From contig JAPLMV010000103.1 of assembly GCA_026386835.1 (NCBI GenBank), forward strand, positions 1-6,271: 6,271 nucleotides of DNA, written 5' to 3'. The translations under genes were made by a program, and so were the position numbers. This DNA comes from Planctomycetota bacterium (GTDB lineage Bacteria; Planctomycetota; Phycisphaerae; Sedimentisphaerales; Anaerobacaceae). Of the stretch, positions 1 to 6,111 are shown one piece after another (positions within the stretch are counted from its first letter, which is position 1; each line of letters opens with the position of its first letter). The notes below the pieces were generated by a model. The model was not told the DNA's origin. It made no database searches and saw only the letters and a list, made by a program, of their open reading frames with translations.

Positions 1-236
1 TATCGGGCGGAGAACGGCAAAGGGTTGCTATCGGCAGGGCTCTTATGAATGAACCGAAGATACTTTTAGCAGATGAACCGACAGGAAATCTTGACTCTCA
101 GACAGGAAATAGTATTCTAAAGGTTTTTGATGCGTTGAATAAGGCCGGTCAGACGATTGTAATGGTGACACACGACGAAAGGATTGCACTTAAGGCAGGA
201 CGCATTATAATGCTGACGGATGGAAAGATAGCGTAA
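1..236 (+). CDS. ABC transporter ATP-binding protein, LolD/MacB type (3' end only)
   Basis: This is the C-terminal part of an ABC ATPase; the gene begins before the window. Reading from base 3, the 77 visible residues start with the ABC signature SGGERQRVAIGRAL. The Walker B segment ILLADEP follows with its catalytic Glu (fragment residue 25), then the D-loop GNLDS and the switch histidine in VTHDE. The Walker A motif lies outside. The run ADEPTGNLD with a short tail ending soon after the H-loop (MLTDGKIA) is typical of the small LolD/MacB/FtsE-like ATPases, which power lipoprotein release or substrate export with a separate permease. The Met at 45 is internal, since the signature motif precedes it in the same frame. 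The permease partner is not visible and would be upstream. The family call is strong; the choice between LolD and MacB cannot be made from this fragment. Confidence 0.93.
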   Translation, partial: SGGERQRVAIGRALMNEPKILLADEPTGNLDSQTGNSILKVFDALNKAGQTIVMVTHDERIALKAGRIIMLTDGKIA

Positions 237-263
237 ATTGCAGGGTTTTGAAATACGATATAC

Positions 264-268
264 GAGGA
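264..268 (+). promoter_or_regulatory. Ribosome binding site of ilvE
   Basis: GAGGA lies six bases before the ATG at 275. It decides the start: the longer frame opening at a TTG (248) has no such site in front of it and would add nine residues that the family lacks. Confidence 0.75.
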
Positions 269-274
269 AATTTT

Positions 275-1135
275 ATGACACTAAAGATTTGGCTTGGGAA
301 TAAACTTGTAGACCAGGCAGAAGCAAAGATATCCGTTTTCGACCACGGGCTGCTTTACGGAGACGGGGTTTTTGAGGGAATTCGCGTTTACAACAAGAAG
401 ATATTCGAGCTGGATGCCCATATAAAGCGGCTGTATGAATCGGCCAAGGTGATTCGGCTTGAAATTCCAATGAGCAGGGAAAAAATTATTGATGCGACAA
501 AAAAAACCACGGAGGCAAACGGGATAATTGATGGCTATATTCGGCTGGTTGTAACCCGCGGCATCGGAACTCTTGGGCTGAATCCTTTTACCTGCGAGGA
601 GCCGATTATATTTATAATAGCAGACAATGTTCAATTGTATCCGGAAGAGTTGTACGAAAATGGGATGAAAATAATCAGTGCAACAACGGTTCGCAATCAT
701 CCCTTGTCGATTCCGCCGCAGGTCAAGAGTATGAATTATCTTAACAACATCCTGGCAAAGATTGAGGCGCTGGATAGCAACGTTCCTGAAGCGATTATGT
801 ATAACCACGAGGGTTATGTTGCAGAGGCGACCGGCGACAATGTTTTCATTGTCAAAGACAGTGTGGTTTACACGCCTCCTGTCGAGGCAGGTGCCCTTGA
901 AGGGATAACCAGAGCGGTTGTCATGAGGATTGCAAGACAGGAAAATATAAAAGTTGTCGAGAAGAACCTGACGAGATTTGATTTGTATGTCTGCGATGAA
1001 CTTTTCCTTACGGGTACGGCGGCAGAGGTGATAGGCGTCGTGGAAATAGACGGCAGAGTAATCGGCGAAGGCAAACCAGGGCAGTGTACGCTTTTGTTGC
1101 GGAAGAAATTTTTCAAGTACGCTCACGGTAAGTAA
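275..1135 (+). CDS. ilvE: Branched-chain amino acid aminotransferase
   Basis: A class IV PLP-dependent aminotransferase that interconverts leucine, isoleucine and valine with their 2-oxo acids, using glutamate/2-oxoglutarate, in the cytoplasm. The 286-residue protein, close to the usual length, starts with the typical N-terminus (MTLKIWLGNKLV). It then has the FDHGLLYGDGVFEGIR block (residues 22-37) that shapes the active site. K151 in QVKSMNYLNN is the expected Schiff-base lysine. E184 in EATGDNVF fits the conserved residue facing the PLP pyridine nitrogen, GITR (210-213) the phosphate-binding turn and TGTAAEV (246-252) the second phosphate and substrate loop. The start at ATG 275 is backed by a GAGGA site. 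It lies 38 bases after the ABC ATPase stop and may be co-transcribed with it; no ilv biosynthetic neighbours are seen. D-amino-acid transaminase or 4-amino-4-deoxychorismate lyase are relatives, but the FEGIRVY motif favours IlvE. Confidence 0.93.
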   Translation: MTLKIWLGNKLVDQAEAKISVFDHGLLYGDGVFEGIRVYNKKIFELDAHIKRLYESAKVIRLEIPMSREKIIDATKKTTEANGIIDGYIRLVVTRGIGTLGLNPFTCEEPIIFIIADNVQLYPEELYENGMKIISATTVRNHPLSIPPQVKSMNYLNNILAKIEALDSNVPEAIMYNHEGYVAEATGDNVFIVKDSVVYTPPVEAGALEGITRAVVMRIARQENIKVVEKNLTRFDLYVCDELFLTGTAAEVIGVVEIDGRVIGEGKPGQCTLLLRKKFFKYAHGK

Positions 1136-1191
1136 GCGGATAAGTCCTGTGTTAACAAGTCGCAGTTTTTTTGTGCTCCTGTGCTTTTTAT

Positions 1192-2235
1192 ATGTTAAAC
1201 GCTATGCAGTTATCAAGACACACTGAAATATCCACACAAAAAGAGTTTACAGCCTTTAAGCTTATTGAGAATGAATTAAGCCTGGTAAAGAGGCTGATAA
1301 ACAAGCAATTGACTGACAGCAGCGGACCTGCCGGCCAACTTGTTGAAAAGCTTAACATCTGCGGCGGCAAGATGCTTCGGCCCGGTCTTGTCTTATTGTC
1401 ATATCAGGCGGCATACGATGCGATGCACAAATTAGACATGCAGCATTCAAAGCCTGATACGGATATATTGATTCGGATTGCTGCGATTGTTGAGATGATT
1501 CACATCGCTACACTGCTGCACGACGACGTGATAGACGATGGGCAAAGGCGGCGGGGGGCTCCCACGATTAACAGTTTGTACGGCAACGAGTCGGCTGTTT
1601 TATTGGGTGATTTTTTGTTAAGCAGGGTTTTTGGGATGTGTGCGAACCTGCAGCCGCAGGTTATAAATATAATCGCCGCGGCTACTGCAAGGATATGTGA
1701 GGGTGAATTAAGGCAACTTAGTCGAGGTCAGGAATGGGGGCTGGAAGAGTCGGAATATATCGATATCATCACTGAAAAAAGCGCAGTTCTTTTCAGTGCC
1801 TGCTGCCGTCTTGGGGCATTTTCGGCAGGAGCGGACGAAAAACATTCGAAGCTGCTGTCGGATTTTGGTATGAATCTCGGCGTCGCATTTCAAATTGCAG
1901 ACGACCTGCTTGATATAACTGGTGATGAAAGCAAAACCGGCAAAACGCTTGGCAGTGATATCAATAAGAATAAGCCGACGCTGGCTGTGATACATTTACT
2001 AAAGACGATAGAGGGGGCACGTAGAAATTTACTGATAGAGAGGTTAAACACGGACAGAGAAAACAAAAAAGAACTGGCGAAGCTGCTGGACCAGTACGGC
2101 AGTTTCGAATATGCCCGCAGGTGTGCTGATGGATATATTGCAAAAGCGAAAGAGTTGTTGGCCGGTTTAAAGGAAAGTGATGCGAGAAACGCTTTGACGG
2201 AAACGGCACAGTTTGCAGCCTGCAGGGCAAATTAG
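1192..2235 (+). CDS. Long-chain polyprenyl diphosphate synthase (IspB/HepT-like)
   Basis: A trans-prenyltransferase that adds isopentenyl diphosphate units to an allylic primer, probably to make the side chain of a quinone or another lipid. Counting from ATG 1192 (347 residues), motifs are GGKMLRP (58-64), the first Asp-rich motif DDVID (111-115) followed by the RRR run, GD (139-140), and FQIADDLLD (233-241) with the second Asp-rich motif. The residues four and five positions before the first motif are Thr and Ala rather than aromatic, which in this family goes with products longer than C20. In the segment after the second motif, GSDINKNKPTLAVIH (254-268), the common E-G-K-x-T-L-P reads K-N-K-P-T-L-A. 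The start is uncertain: the open frame reaches TTG 1171, ATGs lie at 1192 and 1204, and none has a Shine-Dalgarno site. The product chain length cannot be fixed from sequence alone. Confidence 0.9.
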   Translation: MLNAMQLSRHTEISTQKEFTAFKLIENELSLVKRLINKQLTDSSGPAGQLVEKLNICGGKMLRPGLVLLSYQAAYDAMHKLDMQHSKPDTDILIRIAAIVEMIHIATLLHDDVIDDGQRRRGAPTINSLYGNESAVLLGDFLLSRVFGMCANLQPQVINIIAAATARICEGELRQLSRGQEWGLEESEYIDIITEKSAVLFSACCRLGAFSAGADEKHSKLLSDFGMNLGVAFQIADDLLDITGDESKTGKTLGSDINKNKPTLAVIHLLKTIEGARRNLLIERLNTDRENKKELAKLLDQYGSFEYARRCADGYIAKAKELLAGLKESDARNALTETAQFAACRAN

Positions 2236-2257
2236 CAAATCAACGGAGTCGAAATAA

Positions 2258-2292
2258 AAAAGGCCGGTCTTAATTCATAAAACCGGCCTTTT
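2258..2292. terminator. Bidirectional rho-independent terminator
   Basis: An 11-bp perfect stem, AAAAGGCCGGT (2258-2268) with ACCGGCCTTTT (2282-2292), encloses a 13-base loop. The GC core is flanked by A-runs on the left and T-runs on the right, so it ends transcripts in both directions. It sits between the stop of the polyprenyl synthase (2235) and the stop of the leftward outer-membrane protein gene (2317). Confidence 0.92.
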
Positions 2293-2316
2293 CAGTTACA
2301 TAAAAATTCTCTAATT

Positions 2317-3159
2317 TTAGAACAAGTACCTCAAGCTTAAAGTTACCCAGAATTCATCCTGGGAATTAACCGACTCATCCCATGAGTTTTGATAATAAGC
2401 CCCTGGTATGAACACAAGACTTTTTGTAATCGGGAAGTCCGTTGTTGCGCCAAAAACGGCGTGCGACCAGTCATGGTCTACATTGTCGCCATCTTTGAAA
2501 TGGTGTGGGGCGGGACCTACGCCATCATTGTAAACTGCTTGTGCCGACAAATGTATAACCTGCTCTTTGGTTTCAGGCATAATGGCAGGAAGTACCCAGT
2601 CATAGCCAAGCCCGAAGATATGAGCCCAGCCGGCGGTCAAATCGCCAGTGGCGGAACCAGAGCGGTCTGGCCACATGCAGACGATTGTATAGCTCGGCAC
2701 CAGTCCCCACGGCAAAAGTTTGGGCCACCAGAACGCACCTGAAATTTCCTGAGCATTGAGATCACGTCCTGGGACATGGTGTGGAAAATCATAGAAGCTC
2801 CATGCAACTTTGTAGTGGGTGGCATACGACTCATTCGCAAAGAACTTGTTTGTGTAATATATGGTCGGTACCAGCCACTGTGCTTCCTCAAAACTGGCAG
2901 TGGTCGATCTTGAATAGAACACGTTAACCCCGAAACCTGATCCGAACAGGTCAACGTCAACGCTTGGCTGAATTGCGCCATGATTGTTGTTGTACAAATC
3001 GAATCCCCGCCAGATATATCTGCTGGCATACGTAACATCAAAGTACCCATGGAGCCCGTTGTCTTTGACGACAGGTGGTGCAGCAGCGTCCTCTGCCTGA
3101 ACAATACCCACCACTGTTAATAACACCATAACAGCAAACAAAATACCAAGTTTCTTCAT
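2317..3159 (-). CDS. Outer-membrane beta-barrel protein, TorF/Gcw_chp-like porin
   Basis: A 280-residue exported protein. The first 22 residues are a Sec signal peptide: MKK, a hydrophobic core, and a cleavage site probably after VQA, before EDAAAPP. The mature part alternates polar and aromatic residues as amphipathic strands do, and ends in SLRYLF, the C-terminal aromatic signature recognised by the BAM machinery. The early block with YASRYIWRGFDL, followed by GAIQPSVDVDLFGSGFGVNVFYS, resembles the TorF/Gcw_chp group of putative porins, whose substrates are unknown. Mid-protein, WWPKLLPWGLVPSY and the Asp/His-rich stretch PHHFKDGDNVDHDW probably include loops. The start is secure because AAGGAG lies seven bases upstream. 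The gene is downstream of trpB2 on the same strand with a 191-base gap, and ends at the shared terminator. Export and barrel nature are well supported; the exact family is by recall only. Confidence 0.82.
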   Translation of the reverse strand: MKKLGILFAVMVLLTVVGIVQAEDAAAPPVVKDNGLHGYFDVTYASRYIWRGFDLYNNNHGAIQPSVDVDLFGSGFGVNVFYSRSTTASFEEAQWLVPTIYYTNKFFANESYATHYKVAWSFYDFPHHVPGRDLNAQEISGAFWWPKLLPWGLVPSYTIVCMWPDRSGSATGDLTAGWAHIFGLGYDWVLPAIMPETKEQVIHLSAQAVYNDGVGPAPHHFKDGDNVDHDWSHAVFGATTDFPITKSLVFIPGAYYQNSWDESVNSQDEFWVTLSLRYLF

Positions 3160-3166
3160 GAATCAT

Positions 3167-3172
3167 CTCCTT
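3167..3172 (-). promoter_or_regulatory. Strong Shine-Dalgarno of the outer-membrane protein gene
   Basis: On the minus strand AAGGAG lies seven bases before the ATG at 3159. This is the strongest ribosome site in the window and suggests a well-translated envelope protein. Confidence 0.85.
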
Positions 3173-3251
3173 AAAAAAATTCCAAATATCCTTATTCTTT
3201 CAACGTTTTACAAAACCAACTATGCAAAACTGTAATTCAAATATTGCTAAG

Positions 3252-3279
3252 AGTTTATCGGCTTATGGCCACAAATCAA
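3252..3279 (-). promoter_or_regulatory. Candidate promoter of the outer-membrane protein gene
   Basis: On the minus strand TTGATT (3274-3279) and TAAACT (3252-3257) are separated by 16 bases, each matching four of six sigma-70 consensus bases. This would give a leader of about 85 bases. The region is AT-rich, so chance matches are likely. Confidence 0.3.
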
Positions 3280-3308
3280 ATAAAAAAACATTTTTTTTGA
3301 AATTTTCT

Positions 3309-3333
3309 AAAAACAGCGATAAAACCACATCGC
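3309..3333 (-). terminator. Weak hairpin terminator after trpB2
   Basis: On the minus strand GCGAT pairs with ATCGC (3329-3333 with 3316-3320) around an eight-base loop, followed within two bases by a run of five T (3309-3313). It begins 18 bases after the trpB2 stop. The five-pair stem is short, so read-through into the outer-membrane protein gene is possible. Confidence 0.45.
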
Positions 3334-3350
3334 ATTGTACAAAAACTGAA

Positions 3351-4739
3351 TTACCACTTGCCAGTCTTTTTGACTTCTGCCTTGGGCAGATTTTTGAGCG
3401 GCTCGGTATATTTATCAATTTCCTCTTGCGGCAGCGTATAATCGGTGAGCTTGCCGGAAAGGAAGGCATCGTAGCCTAAGAGGTCCATCAGGCCGTGTCC
3501 GCTGTAGTTGAAGAGAATTACTTTTTCCTTACCTTCTTCTCTTGCCTTTTCTGCCTCGTCGATAACGGCGGCTATTGCGTGGCTGGTTTCAGGGGCGCAA
3601 ATAGAGCCTTCGGTTGAGGCCCAGAGCATAGCGGACTTATAACACTGCAACTGCTGATAGGCTTTGGGCTCAATCAGGCCCTCATTGATACCCTGGCAGA
3701 CAAGAGGTGCCATGCCGTGATAACGGAGACCGCCGGCGTGAATCGGCTTTGGAATAAAGGCATGGCCGAGTGTGTACATTGCGAGAAGAGGCGTTGTGCA
3801 GGCAGTGTCACCGAAGTCGTATGCAAATGGCCCTCGCGTCATCTTCGGACAGGCGGTCGGCTCGACAGGGATAATCTTTATATTTGCGCCGTTAATCTTG
3901 TCGGCGACAAACGGAAAGGCCAGACCAGCAAAGTTGCTGCCGCCGCCGGCACAGCCGATAACGACATCGGGCAGCTTTTCGCCGGCAAGTTTCAACTGCT
4001 TCTTTGCTTCAAGTCCGATTATTGTCTGATGGAGCAGGACATGGTTTAAGACGCTTCCGAGAGAATAGCGGGTCTGTCCTGTCGGGTCTGTTACAGCAGA
4101 TTCAATGGCTTCGCTTATGGCTATTCCGAGACTGCCGGGTGTATCTGGCATTTCGGCGAGAATTTTTCTGCCGGCGTTGGTTTCATTGCTCGGGCTTGCG
4201 ACACAGTTTGCTCCCCAGACCTGCATCATAATTTTGCGGAAGGGTTTCTGGTCGAAACTTATTCTTACCATATAGACCTTGCATTCAAGACCAATCAGTT
4301 TGCATGCAAAAGCCAGGGCACAACCCCACTGGCCGGCGCCGGTCTCGGTGGTTATTTTTTTGATGCCGAACTGCTTATTGTACCTGGCCTGTGGAACAGC
4401 GGTATTCGGTTTATGACTGCCCGGCGGACTGATGCTTTCATCCTTGTAATAAATCTTGGCAGGAGTCTTGAGGTATTTCTCAAGATTCACGGCTCTTTTC
4501 AGTGGTGCAGGCCTCCAGCGGTAAAGGATATCAAGAATTTCCCCTGGAATAGGTATCCACCGTTTGGTGCTGACTTCCTGCTCTATAAGATTCATCGGGA
4601 ATACAGGGGCAAGCATATCAGGGGTAATGGGCTTGCCGTCAGGGCCGAGCGGCGGAAGCATTGGGGTGGGTAAATCAGCCGCAAGGTTATACCATTTGCG
4701 AGGTATATCGCGTTCTTTGAGGTTAATTTTAATTTCCAT
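3351..4739 (-). CDS. trpB: Tryptophan synthase beta chain, TrpB2 type
   Basis: A PLP enzyme that condenses indole with serine (or, in some TrpB2 enzymes, O-phosphoserine) to make tryptophan. At 462 residues it is longer than the classical TrpB1 of about 400, as TrpB2 usually is. It has the TrpB2-type N-terminal extension (RKWYNLAADLPTPMLPPL). K110 in PPGSHKPNTA is the Schiff-base lysine and E132 in TETGAGQWG the catalytic glutamate. The phosphate-gripping loop is CAGGGSNFAG (263-272). Other family blocks are HAGGLRYHGMAPL (334-346) and LFNYSGHGLMDL (409-420). Departures from family motifs as I recall them are WRPAPL (75-80) where GRPTPL is usual, and CAPET (381-385) where PAPES is usual. The start is set by GGAG nine bases upstream. 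No trpA or other trp gene is adjacent, so it may salvage indole or act with a distant TrpA. Confidence 0.95.
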   Translation of the reverse strand: MEIKINLKERDIPRKWYNLAADLPTPMLPPLGPDGKPITPDMLAPVFPMNLIEQEVSTKRWIPIPGEILDILYRWRPAPLKRAVNLEKYLKTPAKIYYKDESISPPGSHKPNTAVPQARYNKQFGIKKITTETGAGQWGCALAFACKLIGLECKVYMVRISFDQKPFRKIMMQVWGANCVASPSNETNAGRKILAEMPDTPGSLGIAISEAIESAVTDPTGQTRYSLGSVLNHVLLHQTIIGLEAKKQLKLAGEKLPDVVIGCAGGGSNFAGLAFPFVADKINGANIKIIPVEPTACPKMTRGPFAYDFGDTACTTPLLAMYTLGHAFIPKPIHAGGLRYHGMAPLVCQGINEGLIEPKAYQQLQCYKSAMLWASTEGSICAPETSHAIAAVIDEAEKAREEGKEKVILFNYSGHGLMDLLGYDAFLSGKLTDYTLPQEEIDKYTEPLKNLPKAEVKKTGKW

Positions 4740-4748
4740 CTACATATT

Positions 4749-4754
4749 CTCCAA
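4749..4754 (-). promoter_or_regulatory. Ribosome binding site of trpB2
   Basis: TTGGAG on the minus strand, nine bases before the ATG at 4739, fixes the start. A further ATG six bases upstream of it is followed at once by TAG and cannot be used. Confidence 0.7.
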
Positions 4755-4792
4755 CTTAACTTTTATTATGCCTCATGAAACATAAAACATTT

Positions 4793-4821
4793 CTTATAAA
4801 GCAGTAAGGCTGGTATGTCAA
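4793..4821 (-). promoter_or_regulatory. Near-consensus sigma-70 promoter of trpB2
   Basis: On the minus strand a perfect -35 TTGACA (4816-4821) is followed after exactly 17 bases by TATAAG (4793-4798), five of six bases of the -10 consensus. Transcription should start near 4786, giving a leader of about 47 bases before the trpB2 ATG. I see no Trp-rich leader peptide, T-box or attenuator hairpin in that leader. Confidence 0.75.
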
Positions 4822-4973
4822 GAAAATTCAGCTATATTATTTTTGGGGACGGCAAAAGAACCACCAACAGGGAGGCTTTCATCCAAAGGGTATTTGTTAA
4901 TTTTTTTCGACCCTATAATGGCTGGATTACCAGTACTGTGCGTGTGAGATATAGAAAATAAAAAAAATAGTTG

Positions 4974-5002
4974 TTGCATAGCGGCTCGGCATAAGGTAGA
5001 AT
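4974..5002 (+). promoter_or_regulatory. Candidate promoter of the glycosyltransferase gene
   Basis: TTGCAT (4974-4979) and TAGAAT (4997-5002, five of six -10 bases) are exactly 17 bases apart. The predicted start near 5009 leaves a leader of about 37 bases before ATG 5046. The -35 is weak (three of six). Confidence 0.5.
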
Positions 5003-5045
5003 CTCACTTTTTTTAGTATTAGCGAGATGGCTTAGGTATTTACGA

Positions 5046-6110
5046 ATGAACCAAATGCAGAATATTGAGCATTCAAAGTATCCGCAGCAGGGCGGCGGTC
5101 TGACGGTAATTGTGCCGGCTTATAACGAAGCGGCGTCGATTACCGATACGATAAAAAGTATTCAGACCCAGACTATGCCGCCGGAGGAAATTATCGTTAT
5201 CGATGATTTCTCCAGCGACAATACCGGCGAGCTTGCCCGCAAATGCGGTGTGACGGTGCTTCGGCCGCCTGCCAATACAGGCTCAAAGGCAGGTGCCCAG
5301 AATTTTGCGATGACTCTGGTAAAAACGCCTTATGTGATGGCGATAGATGCCGACACGACGCTTGCTCCAGATGCCATCGAAAAACTCATGCCAGCATTGG
5401 ATGGTCCCAACATGGCAGCGGCCTGCGGGTTTGTGCTGCCGCGGCATGTAAGTTCCCTGTGGGAAAGGGGCAGGTACATCGAATATATTTTTGCTTTTAC
5501 GTTTTATAAGCCCATCCAGGATTACTACGGCAAACCGCTGATTTCATCGGGCTGTTTTTCGGTTTACAGAACCGATATCCTGCGTGCCAACAAGGGCTGG
5601 TCGACCCGAACAATGGCTGAGGATATGGACCTGACATGGAGCTTCTATCAGGCCGGTTATGGTGTGCGGTTTGTGCCGGAAGCGGTCTGTTACCCGATTG
5701 AGCCGCATGACTTTCATTTTATGGCCAAGCAGTTAAAGCGATGGTCTCACGGTTTTATTCAAAATGTTCGGCTGCACTGGAAGGGCGTGCTCGAAATTCC
5801 GTTTTTGAGAATGACGGTGGCCGTGGCACTCTGGGATGCGACGTTTGCCTCGCTCGCATATATGCTCCTGTTGCCTTTAATGGCGATTTTTGTAAGTCCG
5901 CTTTTTCTTCTTGCTTATCTGATAGATATACCGGCCGTTGTTGTGCCGGTGTTATATACTGCTATAAAGCGAAGGGAGGTTGGCCGGGCACTGGCCAGTC
6001 TGCCGGGGTTTTTTGTTTTGAGACTGGTGAACAGTGTTTTTATGCTCAATGCCCTGTGGCTGGAAATGGTTGTTCACCGTTCACTCACAGTTTACGAGAA
6101 AGGACATTAA
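5046..6110 (+). CDS. Membrane-anchored family 2 glycosyltransferase
   Basis: A GT-A fold glycosyltransferase that moves a sugar from a nucleotide-sugar donor to a growing glycan or lipid at the cytoplasmic face of the inner membrane. The 354-residue protein opens with LTVIVPAYNEAASI (19-32), the donor-binding start of GT2. It has IVIDDFSSDNT (50-60), the metal-binding DAD (101-103), SSGCFSVYR (167-175), the catalytic TMAEDMDLTW (189-198) and QLKRW (229-233). DxD, ED and QxxRW together are the marks of processive synthases such as PgaC, NodC and cellulose synthase, so it may add several sugars. There are no membrane helices before the catalytic domain; about three follow it (roughly 256-283, 284-306, 319-343). 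The start at ATG 5046 has only a weak AGG nine bases upstream; ATG 5055 is an alternative. The next gene begins one base after its stop, implying coupled expression. The sugar and product are unknown. Confidence 0.9.
   Translation: MNQMQNIEHSKYPQQGGGLTVIVPAYNEAASITDTIKSIQTQTMPPEEIIVIDDFSSDNTGELARKCGVTVLRPPANTGSKAGAQNFAMTLVKTPYVMAIDADTTLAPDAIEKLMPALDGPNMAAACGFVLPRHVSSLWERGRYIEYIFAFTFYKPIQDYYGKPLISSGCFSVYRTDILRANKGWSTRTMAEDMDLTWSFYQAGYGVRFVPEAVCYPIEPHDFHFMAKQLKRWSHGFIQNVRLHWKGVLEIPFLRMTVAVALWDATFASLAYMLLLPLMAIFVSPLFLLAYLIDIPAVVVPVLYTAIKRREVGRALASLPGFFVLRLVNSVFMLNALWLEMVVHRSLTVYEKGH
6099..6104 (+). promoter_or_regulatory. Ribosome binding site of the last gene, inside the glycosyltransferase end
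   Basis: AAAGGA lies seven bases before the ATG at 6112 and within the last codons of the glycosyltransferase gene. This supports the partial downstream gene and suggests translational coupling. Confidence 0.65.
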
Positions 6111-6111
6111 A

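Larger units (their letters stand above)
4740..5045. other. Divergent intergenic region
   Basis: About 306 bases without a convincing gene separate leftward trpB2 from the rightward glycosyltransferase. It holds the strong trpB2 promoter, a fair rightward promoter near 4974-5002, and an isolated perfect TATAAT at 4914-4919 without a good -35. Bases 4840-4900 contain nothing I can name. Confidence 0.7.

Noticed and set aside
248..274. TTG start adding nine residues to IlvE
   Set aside because: The ATG at 275 has a proper ribosome site and matches the usual family N-terminus.
281..1126. Long leftward open frame of 281 codons opposite ilvE
   Set aside because: It is antisense to a clear IlvE with all catalytic motifs, its protein has no recognisable domain, and its composition fits a shadow frame.
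3222..3479. Rightward 85-codon frame spanning the trpB2/outer-membrane gap
   Set aside because: It overlaps the conserved end of trpB2 on the opposite strand, has no ribosome site, and its low-complexity start comes from AT-rich spacer.
4832..4882. Tiny leftward frame (MKASLLVVLLPSPKII) upstream of trpB2, considered as a leader peptide
   Set aside because: It contains no tryptophan, has no good ribosome site, and lies upstream of the predicted trpB2 promoter, so it would not be in the trpB2 transcript.
4992..5034. Imperfect inverted repeat (TAAG/CTTA and ATCTC/GAGAT) around the glycosyltransferase start region
   Set aside because: The arms are four and five bases with a long loop in AT-rich DNA, which is within chance expectation; not enough to call an operator.
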